Program-made: the position numbers and the translations under genes
In this document: positions 1 through 10,822 of the stretch, piece by piece
How positions within the stretch are numbered: the stretch's first letter is position 1
Layout of the letters: each line of letters begins with the position of its first letter
From: a candidate division SR1 bacterium
Lineage (GTDB): Bacteria; Patescibacteriota; Gracilibacteria; Absconditabacterales; Absconditicoccaceae
Direction: 5' to 3'
DNA length: 64,000 nucleotides
Assembly (NCBI GenBank): GCA_026397475.1
Contig: JAPLUT010000006.1
Location: 1-64,000 of the forward strand
The notes under the pieces: model-generated
What the model was told of the DNA's origin: nothing
Seen by the model: the letters and a program-made list of their open reading frames with translations, nothing else
Databases searched by the model: none

Positions 1-40
1 ATTTGAGGATATCATGCATCATTTCTTTATAATTTTTCAT
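1..40 (-). CDS. 5' end of an unidentified gene (partial)
   Basis: Only the first 13 codons lie in the window, reading leftwards from an ATG at 40-38 and giving a Met- and Lys-rich peptide. A purine-rich stretch (AGAAGAAAAAAA) sits directly upstream of the ATG and could serve as ribosome binding site. Too little is present to name a family. It diverges from the gene starting at 208. Confidence 0.45.
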   Translation of the reverse strand, partial: MKNYKEMMHDILK

Positions 41-91
41 TTTTTTTCTTCTATAACCAGATAAAATTATCTAATTATAGTTGTAAACCTC

Positions 92-160
92 AAAAAAAGC
101 AAATTTTCACCTACTTTTTTACCGAAGTTGGAAATAGACCCATTGAAATTTGCTTTTTTT
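92..160. repeat. 15-bp perfect inverted repeat in divergent intergenic region
   Basis: The arm at 92-106 (seven A, then GCAAATTT) is an exact reverse complement of 146-160 (AAATTTGC, then seven T), with a 39-base loop. It lies between two divergent genes. The T-rich 3' arm could end transcription entering from the left edge, or the structure could be a regulatory hairpin. The arms are seen; the function is inference. Confidence 0.5.
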
Positions 161-207
161 GTCATTCTTGGATATACTTAGAGGAGTTTATTTTTTTATG
201 ACTAGTA

Positions 208-885
208 ATGATTGATATCATAAGTGATGATCTTCCTAAGAAATCTGATACTACCCCCATTACTTCTTTGTGATCAGCTCTATCTAAAGATATTTTAGAT
301 GAAATTTATTCTGCTAAAGAAATTTTTCATCAAGAAAATCTTAATGATGATATCATTGCTCAGTTTTTGGATTTTCATCTTGGGTTGGACAAACAAATAG
401 AAAAACTTGTTAAATATATCATGATAGAATTTGGTCAGAATATAACTAAACATGGGCTTCAAGATATTGGTGATCTTCAACAGCCCGTGTCTAAAATGTC
501 CTTGAAATCTACCCTCCATCAATTGTATCTTGAAACAGAAAACTATGTTACAAAAAAAGAACTTACTTCAAATCCCTCTTTCAATCAAGATGAAAATATA
601 ATAAATAATTTTGTTGATCAGATAAAAAAGATTTGAAATATGTCTTATGATGATCTAAGTGTTGAACATAAAAAAGTTATAGATACACAAGATGACCATA
701 AATATGGTATGACTTGAGAGGAACAAAGAAAAAAATGAGCCGGACTGTGATTTATCGATGTAGCCAAAAAAATAAAAAAAAGAGGCGATGTTATTTGACA
801 GATATTTACTCCTATTATAGAGAAAATAAATGATCATATATTTAGATTTAAGCTTATTACTAAAATTCCTAAGGGAGTAGATTAA
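208..885 (+). CDS. hypothetical protein, 225 aa
   Basis: The frame is open from the ATG at 208 to a TAA at 883-885 when TGA is read as Gly, with in-frame TGA codons throughout. The nearby ATG at 198 is in another frame and closes after 13 codons, so 208 is preferred. The protein is rich in Asp, Ile, Lys and Glu, appears helical and soluble, and shows no signal peptide or membrane segment. I recognise no family. A hairpin followed by T residues lies just downstream, so it is probably a single-gene transcript. Confidence 0.75.
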
Positions 886-920
886 AAATTATTATCTCTT
901 TCTATCAAAAATTTTCTTTG

Positions 921-955
921 TTGCGTCAATGCTTGCATTTGGCGCACTTTTTTAT
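921..955 (+). terminator. rho-independent terminator after the 208-885 gene
   Basis: TGCGTCAA (922-929) pairs with TTGGCGCA (939-946) through one G-T wobble and is followed by a T-rich run. It lies 36 bases after the TAA of the upstream gene. Confidence 0.55.
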
Positions 956-962
956 ATTTGTA

Positions 963-990
963 TTGACAATAATTGTCTTATGTATATAAA
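963..990 (+). promoter_or_regulatory. sigma70-type promoter for the AAA+ ATPase gene
   Basis: TTGACA at 963-968 is separated by 16 bases from TATAAA at 985-990, and the ATG of the ATPase gene follows 31 bases later. The boxes match the housekeeping consensus, but in AT-rich DNA such matches also arise by chance. Confidence 0.5.
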
Positions 991-1020
991 AAATATCAAA
1001 TATTTATATTGTGATATATT

Positions 1021-2802
1021 ATGTATATGCGTAATTCTGTTAAAGATGGAGAAATTAAGCCTACTAGTGAGGCGCTTTCATCAAATACTGTCCCATCTAA
1101 TGCCACTAACAGTTCCTTAAATACTCCTTTGGCAGAATCAAACACGGTTTCCAAAAAAGATATTGGGTATATTTTTAAGCTTGATGTTACGAAACAGAAA
1201 CTTGAAAGTATAAATAAAAAAATAGAAAAATTGGCAAGTATTGCCCTTAGTTTGACTGAAAAAATCCAAGAAAATGATCGTATCTATTTGATTTTAGAGA
1301 GCCATTACTATGAAGTAAGTCTTAAACATCAGGAAATGTTTAGTTCTTTTATGGAGAGTCTTGATCTTTATGGATATACTTTTGTTCAGGTTACTAATCT
1401 TTCAAAACGTGATAAGTTTTTAGAAAAAATAGCTTCTGAGGGAGAAAGGGCGGCAGCATTTCAAGAATTGCATTGATTAGACGTCTCTTTTCGTAATGCT
1501 TCGGTTCAAGAAGATCTTTTGTATAGCATCCAAAAAGATATGACCGCTCTTGATAAACAAACTGCTAAACTTTCTAAACAATTTGATGAAAATAAAAAAC
1601 GTTTACAGCAAGAAACTCAAAAATTTTATGATACCAATAATGCATGACTCTTGGCATCTTATGAGGTTTCTAACAACAAAGTATCTATTGATGATTTTGT
1701 TGCTCATCCTCAGATCGAAACTCAACTAAAAAAATTGATTACTATGTATACGCATAAACATGAAATGATTAAATTTTGATTATCTTTACCTAAAGGCATT
1801 CTGTTTGTAGGAGATACGGAAACCGGTAAAACGCTTGCTGCAAAAGTGTTTGCTTCTGAAATTGAGCGTAAGTTGTATCATATTAAAGCACATGATCTTT
1901 TCTCCGAAAATGTAGATGATCCTAACGAGATGCTTTATGTTATCTTTTATAGTATCATTGATAATATACAAAAAACAAAAGAACCTTGTGTAGTTTTCTT
2001 GGATGAAATAGAAAAAATTATCTCGAGTGTCTGAGAATATTCTCCTGCTACCGAGAAAATGATCTCCAATACCCTTATCAAAAATATTGTTAATATTCAA
2101 AAATCAGGTCTAGATATTACTATTATTGCTGCACTGACTCAAAAGAATAAAATAGACGAAAGGTTCTTGAAGCACGATTTGTTTGATAGTCAATTTTTCT
2201 TTAATTTACCAGAAGCGGCGGAGAGAAAAAGACTGTTTGAGATCTACATTCAAAAGGCAGAAAAACATGCAAAATTAAAATTATTTGCTTCTGATTTTTT
2301 GGATGAATTGGTAAAACAAACTGATGGTTTCTCAGCAAAATACATCAAACAAACTGTGGATGCTTGTGTAAGAGAATATTCGTATAATTATATTCAAAAT
2401 AAATCATCTCTTTCTCTTGATTCTGCCTTTATATCAGCAGCTGCCAAAAAGATACAGAAGATAAGAAAAAAATCTTCCTCTGAAGATACTATTTTTCCAA
2501 ATGGCTTAAAACGTAATAAAATTATTTCGTTTCTTGCTAGACATACTATGAAGCAAGAGCTTATCTTTGGTGAACTCAAAGATTCAAAAAAAATTGATTT
2601 AATCCAGTATATTATGGAAATTACTTCGACCTATACGGAGGATAAATTTAATATTCTCCTCAAAATGTGTGTTGACGAGTATTCTCAAAAAAAAGCTGGG
2701 TATCATAAAACTTCCCTTATCTCTAAAGAATTTGTATTGGAAAAAATAAATGAATTGAAATCAGAAGATAGAATAAAGTGAAAAAGAGTGGGGTTTTTCT
2801 AA
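1021..2802 (+). CDS. AAA+ ATPase, 593 aa, without arginine fingers
   Basis: A soluble ATPase with a long N-terminal helical half (about residues 1-235, coiled-coil-like from 50) followed by one AAA module. Walker A is GDTETGKT at residues 264-271. Walker B ends VVFLDE with D328 and E329. The region after sensor 1 reads KIDERFLKHDLFDSQ, where FtsH- or proteasome-type AAA proteins have LRPGRFD; both arginine fingers are missing. A lid-like helical segment and an extra C-terminal region follow. The gene is read through several TGA glycines and ends at TAA 2800-2802, seven bases from the convergent yigZ end. The substrate is unknown. The missing fingers suggest ATP binding without normal ring hydrolysis, or a partner supplying the arginine. 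Confidence 0.85.
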
Positions 2803-2809
2803 AGGAGGA

Positions 2810-3448
2810 CTATATTTTAATTTTTCCTTGAGAGTTCTCAAAAATTTCTTTTTTAAATTCCTCAAGATATCAGCTATTAATACTAATTTCTGTATCGACA
2901 TTTTTGTCGTAATTTTCTTTTGCTGTTTTTGCTTGATATTTATTCAATGTTTTTTTTACGATAGAAACTAGGTCAAATGGATAGCTAAATTTTATTGTCT
3001 TCGTGATTTCTGTTTCTGTAATTTTGGCGTGCTGGAGTGTTTGCTTAGCGGACTCGCTGTAGGCTTGAATTAAGCCTCCAACGCCAAGCAGAGTACCTCA
3101 AAAATATCTGGTAACGACAACTAAGATATTGTGGAGTTCTTGTTTTTCTATCGCATTCATGATCGGTTTCCCAGCAGTATTTGTTGGTTCTCATGCATCT
3201 GAGACTTTATTGTGCTTGCTCGTGTATATTGCGGTACCAAAGATATCATAATTCATTTGTACTTCGTATCTCCATGCATAACAGTGATGACTCGCGTCAG
3301 GATATTTTTTTTCTATTGTTTTGATATATCTTTCCCCTTCTTCTTTGCTTTCAATATAAAAAATGTTTCCTATAAATATCGATCATTTAATCTTAGGAAT
3401 TTTATATTCGCTGTGTTCAGTGACTGTTTTGTAGAAACTTTTTTTCAT
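2810..3448 (-). CDS. yigZ: YigZ/IMPACT family protein (UPF0029), 212 aa
   Basis: The N-terminal IMPACT domain is clear: DAGEPTNTAGKPI near residues 83-95 and the RYFGG signature near 117, followed by LLGVGGLIQAY. The second Gly of RYFGG is GGT and the first is a TGA, one of the clean proofs of UGA=Gly in this window. A short ferredoxin-like C-terminal domain follows. The family is conserved in bacteria; eukaryotic IMPACT modulates translation control through Gcn2, while the bacterial role is not settled. The ATG (3448-3446) overlaps the TAA of tsaC (TAATG), so the two genes are translationally coupled. Confidence 0.9.
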
Positions 3449-3993
3449 TATCTTTCAATTATTTTACCTGAAACTAAATCTATCAGAACTGATGGTTTCC
3501 CTCATAATATTCATCCATCTACGATGTAATCCACTTGATTTGCTATCTCTTTTGGTATTTTTTTTACATCCACTACAATAGGTTCTCAGCTTATATTGCA
3601 TGAGGTTGTAATAAAGGGAACTCAGAGCTTTTTTACAAATTCCTGTATAGGATGTTTGATTATTCTTACTCCTGGTTTTGAGTAATCAAAAATGTAAGTT
3701 ACTCCATGATATTTCTTTAAATGCTCTTTCAACTTTTTGATGTCTGCTTGCGGATAATTTTTTTGTATCCATTCAAAACTTGGTGCGATGATGGAAAACA
3801 TTTTTTTACTATCTCTTTTTTTTATCTCAAATATTTTTTTTATATTTTCTAGCGTATATATCGCTCAAATTCCATAGATGGTATCTGTTGGATAAACAAA
3901 AATCTTCCTCTTCTGATTGATGGATAAGTCTCTTATTTCATTGATGTATACATCTTTCTGTTCGAGAAACCTATTAAGTGTAATTGTTTTCAT
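3448..3993 (-). CDS. tsaC: TsaC/YrdC-type threonylcarbamoyl-AMP synthase, 181 aa
   Basis: This enzyme makes threonylcarbamoyl-AMP from Thr, bicarbonate and ATP, the first step of the t6A37 modification of ANN-decoding tRNAs. Family marks are YPTDTIYGIGAIY near the N-terminus, the KRDSKKMFSII stretch (canonical KxRxxxKP), and TTSCNISGEP, where the conserved Gly before Glu is a TGA codon. The length suits the short TsaC form without the extra Sua5 domain. It is the first gene of a two-gene leftward unit with yigZ. The partners TsaB, TsaD and TsaE are not in this window. Confidence 0.88.
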
Positions 3994-4012
3994 AACATTA
4001 ATATTTTATATC

Positions 4013-4594
4013 TTATAAATCTGTTTGTACACGAACCTTAAATTCTGAAGTAATTATTATCGTGATTATACCATGAAGAAGCATTCGTACTGGCGTTAGT
4101 TCCATAAATTTAAACATATAGGGATTGTTTTTTACTGCTGTTGCTATGTTTGATAGTGTTGTCGTATTAATTCCATTTACTCATAAAAGAACAATTTGTA
4201 GTGTTAGCACAATACTAATTATCGTTAGTGGTACAAAAATTACTTGTAACATTTTTTTTATCGCTTCATCTTCAGGAAGTTTTATTCTTATTTTAGATGT
4301 TTTATATACTACAACCAATAAAACAATGTATAGTATCAAAATAATTGTCATACTTCCATTGCTTAAGAAATTTGCTATCTTTTCGTATCAAAATCCCATA
4401 AATTTAAGTTCTGGGGTTTTCTTCATTGCTTCAACCGCAATCGTAATTGATTGTGATGCCGCTAAACAGATGCTACTCAAAATATAATTTCATAAAATTA
4501 TTCTGATCATTTTTTCTATCCCCATCAGAAATGAAGCTATGACTAATATTCCTATCAGGATGACTATGGCGTAGGTGATAAGATTTTCAGTCAT
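4013..4594 (-). CDS. hypothetical polytopic membrane protein, 193 aa
   Basis: Several long hydrophobic stretches are visible: an N-terminal helix (about residues 7-25), one near 33-50, one around 85-100, one near 118-140 and a C-terminal one about 170-185. Short polar connectors separate them. No catalytic motif or known family is recognised. It is read leftwards through a few TGA glycines to a TAA at 4013-4015, just downstream of the tsaC start. The upstream region is a 190-base divergent spacer shared with the pseudopilin-like gene. Confidence 0.75.
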
Positions 4595-4787
4595 GATTTA
4601 ATTAACTAACAACTAAAAACTAACAGGTAACAGTTTTGTATTTTTTTTGAGTAGTTTATCTTTCGTGAATAAGAAGTATTTATCTTTGTCTATTTTTTCG
4701 TGAATAAATCCCTGATTATTTATTGAAAAAAGTATTGTTATCTTTACATTATCAGTACATAACTTTATATATGTATCCAATTTGATT

Positions 4788-5501
4788 ATGTTTTCAACCA
4801 AAAGGTGACGCTCCCTCCGTTTTTCGGGGTTTACCATACGAGAGGTGCTTGTTGTTGTCGTTGTTATCTCGGTTGGTTTATTGTCTGTGGTGGTTGTTCT
4901 TACCAATGGAATGAAATATGTTCAAAAGACGAGACAGAAAGTGATTGCTATTAATTTGGCAAGAGAATGAATGGAAGCAGTATATCAAATTAGAGATACG
5001 AATCGAACCAGGTGGGCTTGAGTCAAAGATCAGTGTCGGCTTAAAATTAATCCTTTGGTAAATGATCAATCTTCTGATAGTTGTAATGATGATCTACGAT
5101 TTACTTCTTGATCTTATGTGCTTCAACGTTTGATGACAGGAGATCAAACGTATTTTGCATTGACCGGAGTTTTGTTGTCGTGAATTGATTTTAGTGACGG
5201 TATTGATAGTTCTGATTATACCTTTTCTTTATGTCAACAAAGTGGGTATTGGGATTCTTGTATCTGAAATCAAACTACAACAAGTGAATGAAAATATTTT
5301 AGAGAAATACAGTGATTGTGATTGTATCTTAAAGATGTTTCGGTTACTTGATGAACGGCTATTGTATGTACCTGAGGATTAGATCGTATTTGTTGATGAG
5401 ATAGGGCTAAAGAATTCCGTTTTTGTAGCAAGGTTGCATATATAGGTGATGGTACAGGTGAAGTAAAGATTTGTGGCGTGATAACGAACTTTAAAAAGTA
5501 A
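4788..5501 (+). CDS. type IV pilin-like / pseudopilin protein, 237 aa
   Basis: The N-terminus is a basic leader (MFSTKRGRSLRFSG) followed by FTIREVLVVVVVISVGLLSV, the classic prepilin pattern: Gly before Phe, Glu at +5, and a hydrophobic helix. A prepilin peptidase would cut after the Gly at residue 14. The periplasm-facing part has many Cys (for example in CQQSGYWDSC and CTGGLDRICGG) and is Gly-rich, with most Gly written TGA. It probably contributes to a pilus or pseudopilus used for attachment or DNA uptake, but no assembly ATPase or peptidase is nearby. It ends at TAA 5499-5501. Confidence 0.8.
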
Positions 5502-5603
5502 TTTGGAATTTAGAATTTGAAATTTTAAATTTAAAAACATGGCTGCTTTAAGATGTTTTAAAATTGTAAACTGTAAATTTAAAATTTAAAATTTGTATTT
5601 GAG
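5502..5603. repeat. low-complexity AT spacer
   Basis: The 102 bases before the rel gene consist mostly of repeated words such as AAATTTTAAA, AATTTAGAATTTG and TTTAAAATTT. Similar spacers stand at 7824-7935, 8404-8516, 27241-27272 and 50572-50680. No gene is seen. It may have arisen by slippage and may host the promoter. Confidence 0.5.
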
Positions 5604-7823
5604 ATGGATGTTAAAAAATTAGAAAAATTCTTTGGATATAAGCCGTTTATTGATCAAGATCCGCAAATTATCTTGGACAAGATTATTCAAAAAGCTAAAA
5701 AATATCTTCCAGAAGATCAGATCCCTTTGATTCAAAAAGCGTATGCTTATGCTGCAGAAAAACATAAATGACAGGTAAGACTTTCTTGAGAGCTTTATAT
5801 AGTCCATCCTTTGAGAGCAACAATTTTCTTGATGGAAATTAAGCCTGATTTGGAGACGATTCAAACTTGTATCCTCCATGACGTGATGGAAGATTGTGAT
5901 GTCCCTGAAAGAGAAATAGAAAAAGAGTTTGGTGCCGAGGTTGCTGAACTTTGCGAATGAATGGTTAAAGTTTCAAAAATTAAATATAAGGGAGAAGATA
6001 GGCATCTCGAAACGCTTAAAAAAACATTTTTAGCAATGGCACGTGATCTTAGGGTAATCTTTGTTAAGCTTGCCGATCGTATTCATAATATTCAGACCTT
6101 ATATTATCATCCTAATCCTTCCAAAAGACAAAAAATTGCACAGGAAACTATGAAAATATATGTTCCTATTGCTAGAAGATTATGATTGTACCATTACCAA
6201 CTTTATCTAGAAAACGGTTCTTTCAAGGTTCTAGAAGAGGATGCTTTCAACGGTATATTTGCTTATTTGAAAAAATATTTTGGTGAGTGAGAAAAATATA
6301 CAGAAAGAGGAATAAAAATGTTAACCGGCATGCTTCAAAAAGAATGAATAGAAAATTTTGAAGTTAAATGAAGGATTAAAAGTCCATATAGGGTTTTTGA
6401 GAAACTTCAAAACAGATATAAAACTACTGATATCAGTACCGTTATGGATTTACTCGCGTACAGGGTTATTATAAATACCGTGAGTGACTGTTATATGGTG
6501 TTGTGAGTTATACATAAGTATTATACTCCTCTGATAAAAAAAATAAAAGACTATATCGCTGTTCCAAAATTTAACGGGTATCAAAGTATCCATACTACCG
6601 TACTTGGAATGTTTCGTTTTCCTACGGAGATACAAATTAGAACTTATGGAATGGAGGATGTTGCAGAATACTGAGTAGCGGCGCATTTTGCTTATACTGA
6701 GCACAATACTCCTGTTAGGGTTTCTCAGCAACAAAGTGATTGGATCAAAAAATTACAAGATATCGTTGCCAATTATAAAACGCTTGATGATAAAGAGCAG
6801 TTTAAAAAAGATCTCAATATTGAGATCCTTGAAAAACATATGTTTTTATATACGCCTCAATGAGATGTTATAGAGCTGCCTATATGAAGCACTGTATTAG
6901 ATTTTGCTTTTGCTGTACATAGCAATATTGGATTGTCTTTCAAAAATGCTATCGTGAATGGAAATATTAAGCCTATTAGTTATATCCCTGAAACGTGAGA
7001 TGTAATCAAAATAAATACTTTTAAAAATAAATTTTCGGCTAATAAACATTGGTTAGAATTTCTCCATACAGCTGGAGCAAAAAACAATATGACAAAATTT
7101 CTCAAGGGACAACAGAAAGAACAACTTGTAACTCAAGCGCTTCATGAACTCAATAAATATCTTAAGATGTTTGGATTGCCTTTGTTGTATTCGTCTGGTG
7201 ATAAAATCAGCAAACAATATTCTAAAGAGGAAATAGAAAAAAAACTTATTGCGATTCTAGATAAAAAAGAAACATATCTCCAGCTTATAAAGTTTGTTTA
7301 TCCAAAAGAAATTGCTGCAAAAAAAGAAAATGAATATACGTGACCTAAAATTGTGGGTAAAGATTTAAAGGATCTCAAAGAAACCTTATGAGTTCTTGTA
7401 GATGGTGATAGCTTAATCAATTATTATTTTTGTCATGATTGTAAGCCAAAACTATGAGAAAAAATTATTGCTAGAACATGAAGAGATGGTATTAGGATAC
7501 ATAATGTAAGTTGTAGAGGAATAAAGGCCATAACATTTGATAAGTTGTTGGAAGCTCATTGGCTGGGGGAAGAGGGTAATGTTTATAACGTTTGGATTGA
7601 ATTAAAAATTTCTAGTAAACCATGAAATCTTATTGGTATGATGAAGATACTTACAGAATTGCATATCCCTGTTCTTCAAGTTACTATGAGAAATATTGAT
7701 GATGGAATGAGTTTGGTAGCTTTTGAAACTGAGTTTTCTAATCCTGGCAAAATAGCATTTTTGTTGAATAGCTTGAAAAAATACGATGATTCTCTAAAAG
7801 TAGTCAAGAAAAAGATATCTTAA
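5604..7823 (+). CDS. rel: bifunctional RelA/SpoT-type (p)ppGpp synthetase/hydrolase, 739 aa
   Basis: It makes and degrades (p)ppGpp in the stringent response. The HD hydrolase domain is intact (HPL near residue 71, H92-D93 and E96-D97 in ILHDVMEDC, then KLADRIHN). The synthetase domain follows, with KGRIKSPYRVFEKL, the DLLAYRVI segment and EIQIRT at about 342, ending EYGVAAHFAY. The Gly of GVAAH is a TGA at 6672-6674. A TGS domain starts at FLYTPQGDVIELP, then come a Cys/His-rich zinc-finger-like region (about 600-650) and a C-terminal ACT domain. The full length matches long Rel proteins, so both activities are expected. The gene stands alone between AT spacers. Confidence 0.93.
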
Positions 7824-7935
7824 CCTAATGAAAAATGAATAATGCATAATGAAAAATGTCGGAATAATAATTATCAATTAATAAAAAAATACCAACATTA
7901 TTCATTGTTAATTTTTAATTATTAATTAAGTCGTC
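7824..7935. repeat. AT-rich spacer with inverted AATGAATAATG words
   Basis: The spacer holds AATGAATAATG near its left side and CATTATTCATT near 7895-7905, which can pair. Repeats of TTAATTTTTAATTATTAATT lead into the next gene. No coding potential is seen. Confidence 0.45.
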
Positions 7936-8403
7936 ATGGGTACATGAGTTGGTGTGGTACTTGATAATTCTTCTTGGACTCTTGCTTCTTTATTTGGGGC
8001 AACATGAATTTCTTTTTGGATCAATATCGTAGCCGTTCTACTAATATTTTTTCGAGCTATAAGTATTATTTGGACCAGTAAAGACATTATCAATAGAACT
8101 AATAGTTTTAGTTTACAAATTATTAGTATCTTGTTGGTTACCTTCTTGACGCCGCTTGTATGATTGCCCTTATATTTTCTTATTAGACCACTTTCTTATA
8201 AAAGAGATAGAATACCTCGAAGAGAAGCATGCGCTTCTAATTTAGTCCCTTGTTATAATTGTTCTACTCTAAATCCTAAAGAATATGTTTGTTGTATTGC
8301 TTGTGGCGAGAGACTTAAAATAAAATGTAAAGAATGCTGAAATAGTTATGCCCATTCATTCGCATACTGTAATATTTGTGGTGCACCGAACATTGACGTA
8401 TAA
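7936..8403 (+). CDS. membrane protein with C-terminal double zinc ribbon, 155 aa
   Basis: Two hydrophobic helices (about residues 25-45 and 60-82) anchor the protein. The soluble C-terminal third has four paired cysteines: CYNC, CCIAC, CKEC and CNIC. Their spacing fits a double zinc ribbon (zinc-ribbon_12-like), which often binds nucleic acid or acts as a structural module in small membrane proteins. No enzymatic motif is present. The Gly residues of the N-terminus and of ECGNSY are TGA codons. The role is unknown. Similar TM-plus-ribbon proteins are common in Patescibacteria from my recollection, but I cannot verify that here. Confidence 0.72.
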
Positions 8404-8516
8404 AAAACTAATTTAAAATTAAAAATGAAAAATTAATAATGAAGGAATATATTAATAAAAAAAAACCAACACTTGTCCCGAGGGATTATTCATCATTCAT
8501 CATTCATCTGTAAAGT
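8404..8516. repeat. AT-rich spacer with tandem CATCATTCAT words
   Basis: The stretch holds AATTAAAAATGAAAAATTAATAATG-type words and then CATCATTCATCATTCATC (tandem CATCATT). It is similar in style to the spacer at 7824-7935. No gene or clear terminator is seen. Confidence 0.4.
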
Positions 8517-9635
8517 ATGTTTCTAGTTTTCACACTTGTATTACTTGTTGTCGCTGTAGGAATATTGGTTAGTGTGTATTCTGTGTTTTTTCCATTTTTG
8601 CAAAATTTGTGAACAGTTACTCAATATCATATGGCTTATTATGGTGCAGTTTCCTCTGTAGAAAGAGCGGAACTTGGACTGAGATATAGGGCCCCTGGGT
8701 TTGTTGGAACAGGAGGATTTTTGGGATCTACAGGATATGGTCCGATAAGTGATTATACCCCAGAAATTCTTTCTGGTGATTATCAGTGATTTCGGTGGAA
8801 AATTAACTCGAGAACTACATCTATTCCTGCTTTGGGTATGGGAAATACCGATCCGATGATTTCTAATCTGGATAGTAAAGATTATAATCAGATTTGATAT
8901 ACCAATCTAGAAACATTACTCCTTTCTTATGATGTTACCACTAATCCTGAAGAATACTATTCTTGAATAACAAATCTTTCTTTCTTTTCTGGTGATGACA
9001 TTACTTGAGTTTTTAGATTGCCTCCTAAGGTACATACTTTGTTTGGAGATACTGCCGGTTTATTGTGTGATAGTTATGTTGGGAATGACTGTGATCCTGA
9101 TGCTGATGGCATCTTTAATGATATTGCATTGTCTTGGTCTTTGGAATGAAAATATCAGTGAAATGGATTTAAAATATATCCAAGTTTATCTGTGTTTTAT
9201 TATAGTTGAATGCAGGTAGATGAAAGAAAGGATAATGCTATTAGAGAATCCCTTATCAATACTACTTGAATAATTGCTTTTGATGTTTCTTCACCACATA
9301 GTTTTTCTCCTGTTGATAATGGTTTTGATCTGACTCAACATACGGTTGTTTGACCAGACGCTAATTATATAGAGTGACAGACCTTCCATCAAATACTTAC
9401 TTCTACAGATTTTTCTGGACTCCGTTTATCATTTGGTGCGGCTAATCTCTTCCGTACTTTTACTGGGACTATCTATCCTTATCTTGAATATCAATTTACC
9501 TTTTCTCAGCCTATTGCTGATAGGTTTTATACCATTGAATGACATGGTCGTGTAGGAGAATATGATGTTCAAATCGTATTAAAAAAACCAACCGTTCAGT
9601 GAACAGTTGGCGGAGATTTTACTGTTATTTTCTAG
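8517..9635 (+). CDS. membrane-anchored surface protein, 372 aa
   Basis: The protein starts with an uncleaved-type hydrophobic helix (FLVFTLVLLVVAVGILVSVY) immediately after Met, then a large polar exported domain rich in Gly, Tyr, Ser and Thr. The layout resembles PilX- or pilin-like accessory proteins but lacks the prepilin Gly-Phe leader and Glu+5. Near residues 191-203 is DCDPDADGIFND, a calcium-binding thrombospondin type 3 or dockerin-like loop. Many glycines are TGA. The end at TAG 9633-9635 overlaps the convergent gene 9625-10035 by 11 bases. The function may be adhesion; that is inference. Confidence 0.75.
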
Positions 9636-10035
9636 GTAGTATATTTTCTCGGTCTAAGGCGTTAGCTAACGTTTTTTTTGTTTGTTTAAGTGTATTTTTG
9701 ATAGAAAAAGATTTGTTACATTTTATTAAATGATCTATTGTGTAGCTCTTTAATTTAACTTTTCCATTAATTATTTCTAATGCGTTTTTGTGTACATATT
9801 CATATCATGGCATGAGTTTATTATATTTATTCTTTTCATTATTGAGAATATTTTCAAATGTATTGTTGTCCATTTCCCAATTGTTTCAATTTGTCTTGAA
9901 AATTTCGATAAATAAATTTAGTTTTCCATCATATTCAATTGCACCATAATATTTTTGGTTTCGTCCTGTGTTTATATTGCTTGGACTGTATTTTTCCTCG
10001 TTTATTGTTTTGAGTGAATTGGTGCTGATGCCCAT
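9625..10035 (-). CDS. hypothetical protein, 136 aa
   Basis: A basic, Asn- and Lys-rich soluble protein read from the ATG at 10035 to a TAA at 9625-9627, with two in-frame TGA glycines. No membrane segment or motif is recognised. The sequence GRNQKYYGAIEYDGKL suggests a small beta-rich domain. It overlaps the tail of the convergent surface-protein gene by 11 bases. A long AT palindrome lies directly upstream. Confidence 0.6.
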
Positions 10036-10050
10036 AATAAGAAATCATAG

Positions 10051-10090
10051 TATAAAATATATATAATATATTTACTATATATATTTTATA
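10051..10090. repeat. 13-bp perfect AT inverted repeat between two leftward genes
   Basis: TATAAAATATATA at 10051-10063 is the exact reverse complement of 10078-10090. It sits 16 bases before the start of the 9625-10035 gene. It may be an operator or hairpin, or a chance product of the AT-only composition. Confidence 0.4.
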
Positions 10091-10129
10091 TCTAAAGTCA
10101 AATATTCTTTTTTTGTTAGAAATATCACC

Positions 10130-10363
10130 CTATCCAATATTTTCATTCTTTCATTCTTCAATAAGCTTTATCGAATATCCATCAACGCTATGGATAGCTA
10201 TTGCTCCGTCTGCATGGAGTCAGTCCTTTATTTTAGTTTTTTTAAGGGCTAATTTTTTTGCTTCTTCTTTGCTTGTGGCTACGACAAATATTAGGTCATG
10301 ATCTTCAAGAAGTCAGTTATGGTGCTTTCATCATAAGTATACCGCGAAGAGCGTTTTTTCCAT
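10130..10363 (-). CDS. DUF1543-domain protein, 77 aa
   Basis: A short protein with the DUF1543 pattern: FAVYLGG near the start, LLEDHDLIFVVA, and a VDGYSI segment near the end. The GG of YLGG is written TGATGA. DUF1543 proteins are small alpha/beta proteins of unknown function. It precedes the 9625-10035 gene on the same strand with a 94-base gap. The family call is from memory of the pattern. Confidence 0.68.
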
Positions 10364-10398
10364 AGTATAAAGTCTTAACATATTAAATAGAGCTTCAA

Positions 10399-10722
10399 CT
10401 ATATTCCTATCTCAATTTTCCAGTGCATAGGAATCAATGTGAGATTAATCAGATGTGGAAAAGAAGTTTCCTTTTTTCGTTCAATTAATTTTGCTTTAAT
10501 CTCGCCAATCAACTTATCTTCGTCACTTATCTTATGATCGCTCATTTGAACAAAAATTTCGATAGGCGCTATTTTTACTTTGATATGCGCAGTGTTTGCA
10601 TAAACAAAAACATCTTCAATTTTTGTCGTTTCTGAAACGATCTTTTGGATAACGTTGGACAATGTTAAAATTTCATTGTCTTGAAGTTTTTCATTATCAT
10701 ATTCAATGTTTATGATTGGCAT
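10399..10722 (-). CDS. small protein, possibly tautomerase-like, 107 aa
   Basis: The frame runs from ATG 10722 to TAG 10399-10401 with no TGA. It begins MPI, and Pro2 is the catalytic base in the tautomerase (4-oxalocrotonate/MIF) superfamily; secondary structure would fit beta-alpha-beta. Nothing else in the sequence proves that family, so the assignment is tentative. It is the last of three small leftward genes downstream of nrdB. Confidence 0.5.
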   Translation of the reverse strand: MPIINIEYDNEKLQDNEILTLSNVIQKIVSETTKIEDVFVYANTAHIKVKIAPIEIFVQMSDHKISDEDKLIGEIKAKLIERKKETSFPHLINLTLIPMHWKIEIGI

Positions 10723-10822
10723 AGATATAAATTAATAAATAAAGTATCTTTTTGTCATTTCGAACGATAGAGAGAAATCTCTTTTTTAATCTGGGATCTC
10801 TCATTGGTATTCGACATGACAA
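10723..10822. other. intergenic, no gene
   Basis: About 100 bases with a hairpin-prone phrase: GAACGATAGAGAGAAATCTC and, later, GGGATCTCTC. Similar GTCATTTCGAACGA-type phrases occur as dispersed repeats in many bacterial genomes. Nothing else is recognised. Confidence 0.4.

Noticed and set aside
198-239. ATG at 198 as the start of the first full gene
   Set aside because: Wrong frame; it meets TAA after 13 codons even when TGA is sense.
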